64,000 nt of DNA from Triatoma infestans (lineage: Eukaryota > Arthropoda > Insecta > Hemiptera > Reduviidae), in the NCBI GenBank assembly GCA_011037195.1, contig JAAEAF010002781.1, positions 49,417 to 113,416 of the forward strand. Reading direction: 5' to 3'. The notes beneath the pieces are model-generated. The model was not told where the DNA came from. It searched no databases and worked only from the letters and a program-made list of their open reading frames with translations. Below, piece by piece: positions 1 to 12,558 of the stretch (positions are counted from its first letter, which is position 1; the number at the start of each line of letters is the position of its first letter). Both the position numbers and the translations under genes were made by a program.

Positions 1-551
1 CACCCATATTGTTGCTGGGGGGGGGACTTCACTGCCTATGAGGCTTTGCTGTACTACCAATAGCTAACCTACGAATTGTCATACTTTAATGTTAATGTGA
101 AAACTGTCCTGCTAATTGAACAAGTAACATGTATGTCGAAGATAAAATTGAAGTTGTGGCTAAATTGTTTCAAGATACAGATGCTATAAATATCTTGAAA
201 GTTTGTCCATTAACCCTTTCCAAAAACTAATCAATAGAATAACCGGCTATATTCGCAATGAAAAGCTCAGTTAGTTAATCGTTTATCTTTGTTCAAATAC
301 TTCCTTGGCTAAAAACAAAACAAAATAAATGATCTAACCAGATCGACTTCAAGTTTGTGACTTCAAATTCCTGTTATTACTTTCTCTTCTATATCAAAAA
401 ATTGAAATACATGTTGTGAGATGGCCTGATAGTGAAAAGTGATTTTTAGAAATTAGACTGTGTTTGTGTGTGTTCACACTGTAAAGTCGTGTGTGTGTTC
501 CATACCAGATTTTTTTTCCTTTTATTAAGTGATTGTATGTTATTGTTGCAG
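1..551 (+). other. BNIP3 intron sequence (partial)
   Basis: Non-coding AT-rich DNA upstream of the exon acceptor at 550-551, presumably intron. The only structure seen is a terminal fragment of repeat RF1 near its 3' end, annotated separately. Confidence 0.6.
447..522 (-). repeat. RF1 terminal fragment in BNIP3 intron
   Basis: Degenerate copy of the RF1 end. It has the reversed form of the GTGTGA...TCACAC hairpin end followed by ACCAGATTTTTT, as in the better copies ending at 31137 and 45733. Only the end is recognisable. Confidence 0.45.
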
Positions 552-631
552 GAAGGAGAATGGGTAGGCGTAGACAAGAGCACTGATTGGATCTGGGACT
601 GGAGCAGCCGACCTGATCAGGCCCCCCCTAA
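552..631 (+). CDS. BNIP3: BNIP3 homologue, internal exon (partial gene)
   Basis: Internal coding exon bounded by a 3' splice site (pyrimidine-rich tract, then CAG) and a GTAAAT donor. It encodes 26 codons plus two bases, ending WIWDWSSRPDQAPPK once joined to the next exon. The WSSRP...PPK block is the conserved segment in front of the transmembrane domain of BNIP3/NIX proteins, which are outer mitochondrial membrane mitophagy receptors and atypical BH3-type cell-death factors. The phase (AA + A = Lys) joins it cleanly to the exon at 2601. The N-terminal part of the protein, including the expected LC3-interacting region, lies outside the window. Family assignment is by remembered similarity, not a search. 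Confidence 0.85.
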
Positions 632-1927
632 GTAAATATTTAATTATTTAGTTGAAAGACACTTTTTTTTATTGAAATATAGGATGGACATTTCTCTATA
701 AATAGAAATAATCCTGGTAAATTTACTTTTTTTTAGAAGTTACTTTTTTTAAACTATACAAATCGATTTATCTTTTAATATATATGAAATCAACGCTATT
801 CAGGGGATTTTTATTAAATTCAAACTATAGTAAATTTGTTGCCGCAATGGAGAGTTGTACATTTTTTTTTTTTTGCAAAAGTTGAATGTTCCCGACAGTC
901 TCACGAATTGAATAAAATGGTCAATGAGTTTTCAATACAATAAATACTGCATTTTTTTTTTTTTTTAGAACTTTTCAAAAATGACATTGTGGAAAGAAAT
1001 AAGAAATACCAAATGTAATAATATCTTAAGAAAGGCAGTGTTTCTAACACTTTTAGTAATTGGAAAGAGCCACCAAATAATGGACCTTCATTCGAAGAAA
1101 TTTACTTTGGAAAGAATTCTTAAGAAGTATTGCGACCTGAATGATCTATTATTGCTTTCGAATATTGGGGTAATGTCAGTGCGTCAGTGTAAGTGTTGAT
1201 CGTGTTATTTGGCTTGGATCGCTTCAGAGACGCCAAGATCACTGCAGCAGTGGTTAGTGAACTTCCTTGCAACAGAAATACCACTGAAATCTGTACATGA
1301 ACTCCTAATGAACAAGAGTTGTTTGAATAGCAAAAAAAAAACTTCAGGCAAGATTTTTGGTCAAGAAGTCACTGAATCGGTGAAAACCGGGTTTGCAATG
1401 TCTGCCTAGAGATGGGAACCACAGGGAAATCGTCCTTCAGGAACGCCGAGGAGGAGGAGAAGGAGAAGAGACATTTGTCAAGCATGGCATGAATTGATTA
1501 TAGGAGAAAGGTTCTGGCCCAAGGAGGAGAGAAATGATGATATCAGAGTTGCATTGTCAATTTAAAAGACGAGTGAGAGAGAAGCAACCCTAGGGAAGAC
1601 TGGAGAGCTGCTTGAGTCCACAAAGTAAATAGGAACTGTTCCAGAAGAGAGAGACAAATAGTGAGACTGAAACGGCATTGCCCCCACCCCACCCACCCAC
1701 TACCATGCGAGGTATTTCTGAAAGAATTTGTCCCAAAGTTTAGGCTTAAGGAGGAGGCAGTGAGGAACCTGATGATTTTTTACTAAGTTCGCTTCAGTTA
1801 TCTTGTTGAAAAAAGAGGATTTTCTTGTTGAAAGTCCAGGGGATTTTCTTACGGATTGCTATTACGGACTTCCGGTAAATCGCATGTGTATATTATGTTG
1901 ATGAAAAATAAAACTGAATTAAGGAGT

Positions 1928-1990
1928 AAGGAGAAGGCTCCGGGCCCCAATGACCGTAGATATTAACGCGCCTTAAATTTAAATTTAAAA
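1928..1990 (+). repeat. SINE-B, 3' tail fragment
   Basis: Contains AAGGCTCCGGGCCCCAATGA and TTAACGCGCCTTAAATTTAA, which match the 3' tail of the copies at 7325, 21113 and 2230. The tRNA-like head is missing, so this is a 5'-truncated copy. Confidence 0.6.
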
Positions 1991-2229
1991 TATGCATAAA
2001 ACAGTTAATGCAATGTTCTTTAGATGCTGCAACTATAGAATGAATTCTAGGCGTAAAATTCTTTCGACCCGGTTTCGACGCAAGCTAAAACTTAATAGAC
2101 AACATACTCATCAATCAAGTTTTTTTAAGTCCGTTTGAGTTTGTTTAACAAATGATTTTATTTGCTATTACATTTTTTGTGAAGCTCACATTATGCTACA
2201 GTAATAATTAAAATATCAATAAATATTGC

Positions 2230-2390
2230 ACCGAGGGAGGGGATTATCTAAGTGAACATGTTCCCGAGTCCAGTGCTAACCTTAGGTTTTTTTCTCTCTT
2301 CTTCTAGAAGCCTTTGCAGATTACTATCCGGGCCGAAGGCTAGGGGCGCCAATGACCATAAATGTTCACGTGCCTTAAAAAAAAAAATGC
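2230..2390 (+). repeat. SINE-B, degenerate copy
   Basis: Carries GAGTCCAGTGCTAACCTTAG, a TTCTAGAAGCCTTTGCAG block and the tail GGCGCCAATGACCATAAATG ending CGTGCCTTAAAAAA. The order of these blocks is that of the fuller copies at 21113 and 62272. The poly-A-like end and the intronic position fit a retroposed SINE. Confidence 0.6.
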
Positions 2391-2600
2391 ATTGATAACG
2401 CAATGTTATCATTCTGTAAATCACGTGTGGTTGTTAGAAGCCTTTTTTATAAAAACAAGTTCATTGAACAATTATCTAAAACACACTGGTTATTCTATCT
2501 TTAGTTTTATGGTTTATTTCATTTTATCAAGTATAAAAAAAAATGAATACATAATTTTTTTAATGTAAATTATATTTTAATTGTTTTTGTCTGTTTTCAG

Positions 2601-2744
2601 AGATTGGAAATTTAAACACCCCGCCCGTAAAATGTTATCAATGAGAACGGCCAAAGTAGGAAAAATTGCTCTATTTTCCAGAGAAATGATGTATACTATA
2701 CTTATTACGAATGTTTTGTCATTGATCATTGGAACTGGAATGGG
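2601..2744 (+). CDS. BNIP3: BNIP3 homologue, exon with most of the transmembrane domain
   Basis: Coding exon after a TTTTCAG acceptor, with a GTTAGT donor. It encodes DWKFKHPARKMLSMRTAK followed by a hydrophobic helix (MYTILITNVLSLIIGTGMG). In BNIP3 the FKHP motif precedes a short Ser/Arg segment and a C-terminal transmembrane helix that dimerises through small-residue motifs and anchors the protein in the outer mitochondrial membrane. The IIGTGMG glycines fit that role. The exon starts in phase 2 and ends two bases into a Gly codon that the next exon completes. Confidence 0.88.
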
Positions 2745-4443
2745 GTTAGTACGAGCAATATTGTAATTAAATTGAATAATTGTTAGTAGCTTATAAAGAC
2801 AAAATTTAGAGAGCTAGGTTCCCTTCTGACTAAAACTCTCTAATTTGAAACAAATTGTATTTAAAGTTGAGATTAAGTCATTTAATTGCTCTCAAAATTA
2901 TATGATTTTTGAATTATGTGGTATTAACGATGATGTCACAGCTTAACGTTTGCAAATAAACGACCCAGTAAATCACGAAAAAAAGAACTAATCCATCTAC
3001 AATAAACCCAGCTGATTATTATTTATAGCCCGAAACATTTGGGGTGTAACTGTTATCATAGTTGCCATAAATTGTGTTTCAAAATGGAATGTGAGCCATA
3101 AATAGTGAGAAATAAATTGTGTTCCATAAAAGTATGTTTCAACTGGATTGGAACATGCACTAGAGCTCCTCCTAGTTATGTTACTGAACTCCCTTAATGG
3201 GATACAATTAGCTGTGACGCTGAAGATGTTCAAGAAAATAAAAAAATTGGTGGACAAATTTCCACCACTTTCCCTTAATGCGGTTAATATAATTATCTAA
3301 TGACAAATTTCTAATAAATTTGAAACTTTACTAATTTGTTCTAATTATTATTATTAGTGGTCCTATTCAGTGGTTGCTAGATATCAGTGGGGTCCCTATT
3401 CTCAAAAAGACCCCGATTTTCTGTTAATCGAGGTGGTGGATGGACAGAAACTCTACCCAGCCAGGCAGGGAGTAGAAGTGATTACATTGTGGTCCAGAAG
3501 TTAGCGTTAGTAACATTGAGCCAACTTCATATATTCTTTGAAATTTAACACAGAACATTGTAAAAACAATTCTTTTTTCGGAAAAATATTCAGATAAAAA
3601 TGTGATCGAAATAGGCGATTTTGACCCCAAAACCATCTCCGTTTCAGATGCGCTGTAGTAACTAAACGGAAACCAAGTTTGAGCTATCTGCGATATTTCG
3701 TTTAGTAGTCCCATATAGCAACCCCCAAAAAAATAATAACTAACGGGTCTGGGACAAAGGTTTGACCAAAGAACCTGAACCTAATTAGCAAACAACCCAA
3801 ATAATCCGTCAGAGAAGTATGGTTATTGATTTTCTTCCGCTATCTCACACACCCTACAAAAAAATGATCGGCTGGCTCTTTTAAAAAAAGTGTTTGTAGA
3901 TTTATTTTTGGATCGGGCGATGCTTTTCCTTGCTAACGGTTAAATGGAACGGATAAATGTTCTATTTAAAGGCAATCTAGAGGAAAGCTAAAGTGTCCCT
4001 TTCTCAGAACCCAGTTTTTTCCGGGAAAACGTTTATTCAGATAAAAGTAAGAAATATTTTTGTATGTTTATAAGAACCCTGTTCTGTAATAGTTACTTTG
4101 ATTGCTGATTGATCGTTAGTGACCGAAACCTGCTTATCGAATCGAATTCATTGTTGGTGCCTAAATAGAATCAGAGGACTCAGAGTGAGGAGCTTCCTCG
4201 ATCTCAAAAAAAAAAAGTCATTCTTGTGAAAATATAATTTATTATTAATTTTGTACGAAGTTTCTCCCGTTTTTAATGATATTAAGGCTAATAACTTTAT
4301 TTCTAATTTGCTACTACTTCTCCAATCTTTACTACTACCTCTCTTTACTTCTCTTGCTGCTAATTTATATATTTTCAGGATTGAGTTATCATCTATGTGT
4401 TTCAGCCAAATTATGAACAAAAACAAAAATTTTTTTGTTACAG
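2745..4443 (+). other. last BNIP3 intron
   Basis: Intron between the transmembrane-domain exon and the final coding exon, with a GTTAGT donor and TTACAG acceptor. AT-rich. It includes a decayed RF1 internal segment near 3575-3720, recognised by AACGGAAACCAAGTTTGAGC, which resembles 55410-55440. No other gene was seen. Confidence 0.7.
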
Positions 4444-4495
4444 GATGTGGCTAAGCCGACGTGGATGCTTGATGACTGCAATCAAACTTGACTGA
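4444..4495 (+). CDS. BNIP3: BNIP3 homologue, last coding exon and stop
   Basis: After a T-rich tract and TTACAG, the first G completes the Gly codon of the previous exon. The frame then reads MWLSRRGCLMTAIKLD and TGA at 4493-4495. This supplies the end of the transmembrane helix and a short basic tail on the far side of the membrane, as in BNIP3 proteins. Splice phase, the hydrophobic-to-basic transition and the position of the stop all agree. No single polyadenylation site can be chosen because AATAAA-like sequences are frequent in the following AT-rich DNA. Confidence 0.82.
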
Positions 4496-7320
4496 ATTTT
4501 TATCATTGGTTTGGAAGGTCCCTTTTTCTTTTTGGCATAATATATTTTGAAGAAAAATAGAAGAAAACAAAAATTTCGAAAAGAAAAATAGCATCTGCAA
4601 TAAAAATTAAAATCAGGTCCCCTCCTCCAACCTTTTAGAAAATGGAAAAAAAATTATATTTATGGTAATTTGAAAACAATTAAACCGAAATATTGTTTTG
4701 AAGAAAAATTGTAATTAATTTTGATTATAATATATAGTTTTATGAAAAACAAATTAGGTAAATAATATGCAATGGAATGTGATGGTTTTTTGTAAAATGC
4801 AAATAAAAATATATTGTACCTACATATATCATTTGATATAAAATTGTAATCATTAAATATAAATAATATATAAAAATTTTATATATTCTTACAATAATTA
4901 TTACAATATTGTTTTCATATTTGATTAGAGCTTAACTGTAATATATATATAAACATGTGTATATCTGTATTAATAATATATTATTATTATACCAAACACT
5001 ATAATATTATAAACAGTACGATACTTTGTTGCGATTCAATCCGATAGCATTTGTTTTGCGAATGAATGAATGAATTTGGCTTTAAATTTGGTTTTAAAAA
5101 AGGATCCTATTTGGATTGTTTTTATTTTTATTTTTAATAGTAACTATAGAGCGATGATTATGTTCAAGAGTTCCTAGGACTACCGCTACAAGCTGGACAT
5201 ATAATAGGATCCCTCAGTGTATTATAGATTAAGATACCCTGTCCAATAACTTATTAGATCTAAGATTACTATTCCCAGGAATACGTCTTTTTATTTAAAA
5301 AACAAAAATAATAATATTTAATCGTTTTGCTTCTATTAAAACAGAGCTGCTGTTTCTGACCATAATATTCTTGCTTTATTAAGTACATAACATGTGGCAA
5401 TAGAGTGGGGCTGACTGACTGCACAATTTTATTGTAAAAATTCTTCAGTTTCGCAGTTTTTCTCCCCCCCCCCCCTTCCCCCCGTTTATATTTTGCAACT
5501 GAATGTATAATGTATTCGAGTATATAAATGTTTATTACATTTTTTTTTTTTTGGAATCGTTCCTTTTTTTTCGGTGGACATACGGCTTTTGTAATTATTT
5601 ATTCATTTTTTTGTTTGTTTATTTTTAAAGGATTGAGGGTGATCTGTGTTATTCGTTTTGTTAGATTTTTGAGATAACAGACCACCAGGAACAGAAAGCC
5701 GTCATGAAACCCTGAAGAAGTGGCTACGTGTGTCTACCTACGTGTTTTAATTAAGGGGATTTGAATGACAGTAAAGGTGTATTTGCCCATGAATCCTACG
5801 ATGAATAATAATACGCCACATTATACATTTAAAAAAACAAATATAGAAAAAAACGTAGCGCTGCAAAATAATCGTAGAGCTGGAACAGGAAAGAACTCTA
5901 TAAGATGAAGAACTTTTAAAGAATCGTACTGTTTATAAAGTCTTTTTTTTTTTCTTTTCTTTTTTTACAGGAAAATAACTTAATTTTCATTCTATTTTGT
6001 TATTTTCTTCATTTAAAAAATAAAAATATATTCCCCCAGCAATATATATATATATATTTTTATAGAATTAATTGGGAAAGATGTTAAAACATAAAAAAAC
6101 AGAACCCTTAAATGTGTTGTGATCAATTAATTTTTGGAAAAGATTTGTTTTTTTTTTTAAATTAATGAATGAATTAAAAATATATATAAAAAAAATCATA
6201 TATATTTCGTTAATAATTTTTTTTTTTAATTATATGTATTTTTTACTGTTCAAAATGAAAGATCGTAAAATAATATGGATTGTAAAAATTAAAGAGAAAG
6301 TTATACTTTTTGTTTTTCAGTAAGACTGAAATGTTTATCGTGGTATGCACAAAAAAAATAAATATATATATGAAAATATAATTGTGAAGGGGTAACTTGA
6401 TACAAATTTAATAAAATAAATAAATAAATAAAAACAATAAACAGAAATTTAACAGATATCTCTCTTAGCTTCTCTTGTCAGAGTAATCTTATAAAAAATT
6501 TAAATAATTTTTTTATTATTTTTTTTTATTTTAATTTGCAAAACATGATAGTAAATATTTAATATTTAGCGTTATTATGTTTGTTTTTTCCTCTTTTTGT
6601 TTTTATAATATTTCTTTTTATTATCTTTTCGCACTATTAATGTGATTATATAGTGTAGCTCATAAAAAAAAAATTTAATTATTAAATAAGGAATTATTAA
6701 AAAATAATATATAAATAAATTATTATAAAAAAAAAAAGAAAAAAAAAAAAATTTGTGGAGAGAAGTTTCTTTTTTGAAAAAAAAGAAAAAAAAATGGCCA
6801 CTCGGTTTTGTACAGTTTATATATTGAACAATAAAAAAAAAAAAAAAGCAAATTTATTACAAATTTTTATTCATTTTATTTTGATTATAATTATTAAATG
6901 TTTAAATGCTGAAAACAAAAGTGTTTTATTATTATTTATTAGAGGAAACAATTATTCTGGGAAACATTTGATGCGTTAAGCGTTATCAATTTCATCGACA
7001 GGAGCTCTGGAACGAGGAGGAAATCAAAAGAGTATTGTTGTTCTGTAGAGAACCCTGACAGGTGGCCGGTTAAGATTCCTCTGGGCAGTTATGACCGGAG
7101 GAAAAGATTTGAAGCCGTTATCACTCTAGGTAAAAAAAAAATCTGGTTTGAAACATTCTTACTATAAAAATAAACTTTATTTCTTAACTGACATACAGCT
7201 TTGAGAACACTGAGTGCTTGTCTTTACAGAAGTTTCTGTTCATACATTCTATTTAATAGAATAAGCAAACATTAACAATATCTATACATTCCCAAGAGCT
7301 AAGCCCATTTGAGAGAGTTG
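4496..7320 (+). other. very AT-rich DNA after BNIP3, possible long 3' UTR
   Basis: Mostly A/T with many AATAAA-like hexamers, poly-A and poly-T tracts, short AT dinucleotide runs (for example 6040-6060) and a C-run near 5465. Some of it should be BNIP3 3' UTR, but the end cannot be placed. The open frame at 6755-6979 is Lys/Asn/Ile-rich and looks like an artefact of composition. Confidence 0.5.
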
Positions 7321-7324
7321 AATT

Positions 7325-7515
7325 TTTTTTTTAATTTAAGGCGCGTTAACATCTTATGTCATTAGTGCCCAGAGCCTTCTCAGTACACTGCCGGCCTCGT
7401 TCTCTCGTTACAGACAACACTGTCCATCACCGGACAGTGAGCTGTAGAGGCTCCTAGGAAGAAAAAATCTAAGGGTAGCACAGCTGCCGAGTCCTCCGCG
7501 TGGGAGTCCAGTAAT
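7325..7515 (-). repeat. SINE-B copy
   Basis: Read on the minus strand: tRNA-like head remnant (CTCCCACGCGGAGGACTCGG), a body containing AGGAGCCTCTACAGCTCACT and GGTGATGGACAG, and the tail GTTAACGCGCCTTAAATT plus poly-A. Same block order as 21113 and 62272. The tRNA-like head implies an internal polymerase III promoter in the source element. Confidence 0.72.
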
Positions 7516-8696
7516 GGAATGTTGATATATTAGATGTAATTAAAAAAAACTAATAGGAACTATAATGCAAAGAATAATATACAGGCAAGAAATAAAATAA
7601 ATAAAAATACAAAAAGAAAATAAACAGAAATTAAGTTAATGACCTTGATTTTAATCTTGAGGCCATTATTTTCTATTGAAAAAAAAATTGTTTTTAATTG
7701 GTCCCAATTGGTTGAGATAACTATAGGGCATTAGGGAAAATGGGCACGGAGATATTTGGTCTAAGAAATTGTTGGTAGGGGAGATAAGCGGGGCATCTCC
7801 AATGGAGATGTTCTAGGTCTTCGTATTAGTGGAGATCACATAGAGTACATGTTTGGGTACAATCAATAATTAAGACTTACAGAACTGGTTCTAACATCTA
7901 TCAGCAGACTACTCCTTCCTAACCTCCAAACTTAAGTTTTTTTTTTGAAAATTGTTATGTTTAACAATGTTTAAATGTGCTTGCGCCATAAATTGGGCTT
8001 ATTATAATAGATACATCTGAGAGTAACTAGTATGGAGCGCCCTTTGTTTTAACTAAAACAGCTTGTTACGGCGGTTTAAATAGGTATATCTAGTTAGTAT
8101 ATAAAGTTTTGAAGAAAAACGTTGTAGCCACTTTGGAAAAAATTCTGGAATAATAAAACTCTTGCCTTCACTGGATTTTAAGATGTAAGTAAGTAGATAT
8201 GTAGAAGGAGGTAGTTAACTATGCAGCCAAATCTACTACGACCTGAAAGATCTTTTATGACATCTTTTGATTTTCAATATTTCTACAGAGAATTTAATGT
8301 CGTCTGAAAAGCGTTTAAAGTATAAATGTAATGGATATCCGCAGGGACGCCAAAGATCATTGGAGAAATGGCTAGTACGCTCATCCTACAGGGTTAACTA
8401 ACGGATCATTGCTCTGGAAGTCCCGTTTATTTTTTTAATAATAAATAAATTTGAGAATTCCTTATAAAATAGTTTTTGCTATATTTATGCCCAAAATCAA
8501 TGAAGTACGATGAATTTTCGTACATTTTTTCTCTTAATCAGAATTGTATATTAGTTGCTCTCTTTATATTCAATATTCATTAATTTGCCTAATGAAATTC
8601 AGAAGAAATATGTACAACTATATTCTCCCCAACTGTAACTGTATTTGTGGCAAAATCCAACATGATTGACTGATGATTAAGTTGAAATAAAGTTTC

Positions 8697-8912
8697 AGAG
8701 ATATTTTCCGTGACAGCCTGCTTCTTTTTGTGGTCATCGAGTGGTTTCGGGCATTCGCCCATCATCAGGATGCGTTTGACAAACAGTGTGATAACAGATT
8801 TGTACAGAGCAAATTTAGTTTATACTAACTAATACAACTAGAGATTTATCACTTTAATTTGAAATTTGCACATGTATAACCGTATAGCTTCTAATTGAAA
8901 GTGAAGTTAAAT
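8697..8912 (-). mobile_element. hammerhead-tail family, single-headed copy
   Basis: The outer end (AGATATTTTCCGTGACAGCC, TGCTTCTTTTTGTGGTCATC) is shared with the fold-back element at 17179. The next block contains the hammerhead-like core annotated at 8744-8768. The inner part (ACTAACTAATACAACTAGAG and following) is repeated at 14153. It is therefore a dispersed family, here in one orientation only. Confidence 0.6.
8744..8768 (-). ncRNA. hammerhead-ribozyme-like core (copy A)
   Basis: On the minus strand: CTGATGA, one unpaired T, a 4-bp stem (GGGC with GCCC) around a GAAT loop, then GAAAC. CTGANGA and GAAA are the invariant hammerhead core. Just outside, CATC before the core can pair with GATG after a CUC triplet as a short stem I. 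Stem III pairing is poor, so activity is doubtful. Confidence 0.5.
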
Positions 8913-10690
8913 AAAGTTGATTGAATATATATATATAATTGCATTTTGCATTACATAACAAAGAGCCAAATACAGTTTCTGAATACTGGATTGGATACTT
9001 TACTGATGCTGGATTGGATAATCTAAGATTATATATTCGTTAGCCATGCATCTTTTCCTTGTAGTCTGATTAGTCCTCATTGCATTAGTCGTCGTAGTAC
9101 ATCAAGTTTGTGTAGAGACGCTGTCATAAAACTTACAAAATAGAAAATAAATAATATCCACTACACTTGATGAACTAAAACTCTTGACGATAGAGAAAAA
9201 TCAGAAATTGGTAAAAATTTTAGGACCACGCTGTCAGGGACACGAATTTCTTTGGCTAATGCTTATCTCCTAGTTTATCGCGAAATATTAGTGTTATAGT
9301 TTTTCATTGGAAATACTAATTCACTCATTATGAAAAAGATGTTTTCAGAGAAGAAATATAGCCTCAAAAATTTGTAATTCAAAATTCAAATAGGGTACTC
9401 TATAATTAATTCGATCTATATAAGAAGGCGAAGTTTGAGGATCTACCAAATCACATTTTTTCGTTATATTAATAAGGCTCCCAACTATTTTTCAAAGCTT
9501 ATATAAAATTGTTCATGGATGATGAAAAATCTAACACAGTAAGTACATAGTACAATATAACAATAACCATATCTCTCTCAGATAGGCATACCTTCACTAT
9601 CTCGGACACGTCTGAAGACTAAAATTGTCTATGGATAATATTGACAATTTAAGTAATTCAGTTTGTGGGATTCTACAAAATGACAAACTCTTCTATCCCA
9701 AATATATTTTATTTATAATTTGCCTACACCGTGTCCAGGCGAATTCGGTATCTGAAACGATACTTCTTATCCAGAATTGTTATTATGTATTTTAGATGAA
9801 GAGAAAAAGTGAATTTATGCAGAGTATAATTCTTTGGACGATGAAACAATTTCATCAAGAAAACTTCAGCATATTTTCCAATTTATTTAGGCCTGACAAA
9901 TTGAAAGTGAGAATCGATTTATTTGGTTACTAGATAAATTGCCTAGAAAAATTTGCCTACAAAATAAACGTAAATTTGCTTTTACGAATACACAATATTA
10001 GATTTTGTAGTCCAGCACTACAACTAAAGAACCAATAAATACTTTCATTGAATAAATATGTTAGATGATTAATGGATCCAGATTCATATTTGCAAAACAA
10101 CCTTTTACGATGAATATCAATTTCCTTTATTATATATATATACATCTCTGGAAAAACAATTAAATCAATAAAATAAAATAAATTTGATTACATTACATTT
10201 TTTAAAACAAAAATAATATATTTAACTGTTTGTTAAGCAATAATACTAAATTATTAGTAAATATCTGAAGTGATTTTAGAATACTATCCGGTACGTGCTG
10301 TAGTCTGTTGGTTAGTTTTTATACTAATTTATTGTACCAAGTAAGTAAGTACTCTTGGCGGTAACTAACTTTTTGTACTATTTTGATATTTATTTATTAT
10401 ACCATACGGGCAGAGCCCAATAATTAGACAATTACAAACAATTTAGTTATAAAATAATAATCGAACAATTATTGCCCAACTTATAATTACTGTAATAAGT
10501 AATAATAAAATATATACAAAAAAAATGTTCGAAATACTATACAAAAAAATACAAACTTGATAAAACTATATCTGTACAAGAATATAATATAATCCATAAA
10601 ACTGCCAAAAATATTTATTTCAAATAAATAGAATGTATAAATATGTATTCATGGTGAACATTCACTTGTTATTATGCGACCAATGGCTAT
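8913..10690. other. no gene seen
   Basis: AT-rich unique-looking DNA with short AT runs near 8928 and 10130. No open frame with a recognisable domain, no clear repeat family member. Confidence 0.5.
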
Positions 10691-10890
10691 GGAAGAGAAA
10701 TGCGAAGAACAGCCAGACTTAATGATATTAGAGGAAGAATGGGAAGTGTCAAGATAAGGGAGCAGTTTAATGATATTATTGACAATTCTACTGAGTCGAT
10801 TAAGACCAGAATGTAGGAGATAATTATAGGAGATAGAGCATAATAACCGAGAGGTTCATTGCTCAAAAAAAAAAAAAAAAAAAAAAATTA
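10690..10890 (+). mobile_element. possible retroelement 3' end with poly-A tail
   Basis: A purine-rich, formerly coding-looking stretch ends in a run of over 20 A residues (from about 10866), as left by a retroposed transcript. No domain is recognisable. A hAT-type element is inserted just after it. Confidence 0.35.
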
Positions 10891-10900
10891 TAGGAGAGAT

Positions 10901-12335
10901 CAGTGGCGGCTCCTGACTTGGATATGTGGGGGTCCAACATTTTTTTTTTTAAATACTTACATTACCTATCATTATTAGCAGCTTGGCTAGATAGAAATCA
11001 TGAAGTAAGGCCAGGAGCCAGGTATAACTTGCATCCCTCCCCTACAATTAAATATGTTAAATTAACAATAAATCGGTCACTGTGTACCCAGAGAAAGACT
11101 GCGAAAAAAAGAGTTGTACCGTTTGTGTTCGAAAATTAAGTGGTTAACTTAACGGAAATTTTTATTATCTTAATAAAGTGTTTCGGTTCAAAGGACATGT
11201 CAATGAGTTAGCCGATTCTTTGCAGGGTCATATATCTTAGTGATGATTTAAGTATCAATGCCAACATCAAATTTTTATAAATATAATATATAAAAATCCA
11301 CACATTGGCACAGGCACTGGTGTGAAACACTCATACAACTTTCTCTTACTCCAGTTCTCAAAATGATAATTGACAAATTTTATAGTTTGTGTACCAGATT
11401 CGTCGAAAACTGAAAAAACTGTTCAGTAAAAGCGCACTTCTGGTTTACTATTTTCTTGAAACTCAGAATTTTGGCCATCTATTTATTTCTAATTAATTTT
11501 GTTTGGATGATAGAATTGTATAATCAACTATGAGAACACTTTAGAGAAAAATATAACCCCACCCCTCCCCTAAAAGCGCCCTTAAATGAATTTTACCAGA
11601 CAAATGTTTTAAATAAAAGTTATACATCTTTGTGTGTTTACTTTATATAAGAAGTTTCAACTTTCTACGGTTTTTTCTTTTTTGAGCAATGCTGTTCACA
11701 TACATACACACACACAAACACAAACACACACACAGACCATTTGCTAAAAAGAACTTTTTTAACTCCGGGTAAGATGGGTAAGTTCGTTCGTAAGATCGTA
11801 AGTAATGTTCAACGCGCTTGTAACCCCCACTCTTATTTTAAAAAAGGTAATAAGAATATACACTTTTCTATACTAACACAAAGAAATTTTTTATGCATAT
11901 AAATATAAAATTCTCCAGATTGACGCCCAATTGTGAACCTCCAACGTCCTACTATTATAGACCTTCTGATATACATACAACAGTATGATAGTGTGAATTG
12001 CACACTAGTGTACAATTCATTATACGAACATGTTTAAGGAGCTCCTATACTGATATACGTTCCTATTCTTTTATGTCTGATTCTCTGATTTGACAACAAA
12101 ATTATTAAATTAATTTATTTGATTTTTTATTATTATAAACAATTGATAATCAGGTCAATATATACACAATTTTACTGACTTAATTTCGTAACTAATACAA
12201 AAATGAAAATATTTTTTGAAATTGAAATATTTGATAAAAATATGAAAATTAGTTACTTTTTTATTTAATTTTTTTTTTTTTTTCAAATAGCTGGGGGTTC
12301 AGTCGCGCAATTGCGAATACCACTAGCCGCCACTG
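10901..12335. mobile_element. non-autonomous hAT-type DNA transposon
   Basis: The ends are 11-bp terminal inverted repeats, CAGTGGCGGCT and AGCCGCCACTG. They are flanked by GGAGAGAT (10893-10900) and GAAGAGAT (12336-12343), an 8-bp target duplication with one mismatch. CAGNGGC-type ends and 8-bp duplications are typical of the hAT superfamily. No transposase frame remains, so it would have needed a transposase supplied in trans. A partial RF1 copy lies inside (11318-11790), so either RF1 inserted into the element or was carried by it. Confidence 0.78.
11318..11790 (+). repeat. RF1 partial copy inside the hAT element
   Basis: Begins GTGTGAAACACTCATACAAC, then TTTCTCTTACTCC. It has one full module, including GCACTTCTGGTTTAC, AGAATTGTATAATCAAC and the CCCCACCCCTCCCC block, then jumps to the 3' section with the CACACA-rich tract. 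Two modules and the terminal hairpin are missing. Confidence 0.75.
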
Positions 12336-12558
12336 GAAGAGATGAGGTACAAAGAAAGTAGAAGGAAATCTATGGTTATGAAGGTATTCGAAAATTCAGC
12401 TGGGAAAGTAATAAAGAAAAGTCAATATGATTATTAGGTAGTTTGAAAATAAACATAAAGTCAAGATATGTACGGCGTGATTCTAAAGAAGGTAGGTTTG
12501 TAAGCTCTTTTAGAGCTGGTATGTTATTAGAATATTATAAGGAATATTTAATTTGTTG

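Larger units (their letters stand above)
632..2600 (+). other. BNIP3 intron with SINE fragments
   Basis: Intron between two BNIP3 exons. It contains poly-T tracts, a purine-rich GGAGGAGGAGAAGG segment near 1445, a C-rich CCCCACCCACCCAC run near 1685, and two partial SINE-B copies, annotated separately. Two short open frames at about 981-1199 and 1209-1409 match nothing I recognise and are probably chance or decayed repeat. Confidence 0.7.

Noticed and set aside
6755..6979. Lys/Asn/Ile-rich open frame
   Set aside because: Its composition is what poly-A and AT-rich DNA gives by chance.
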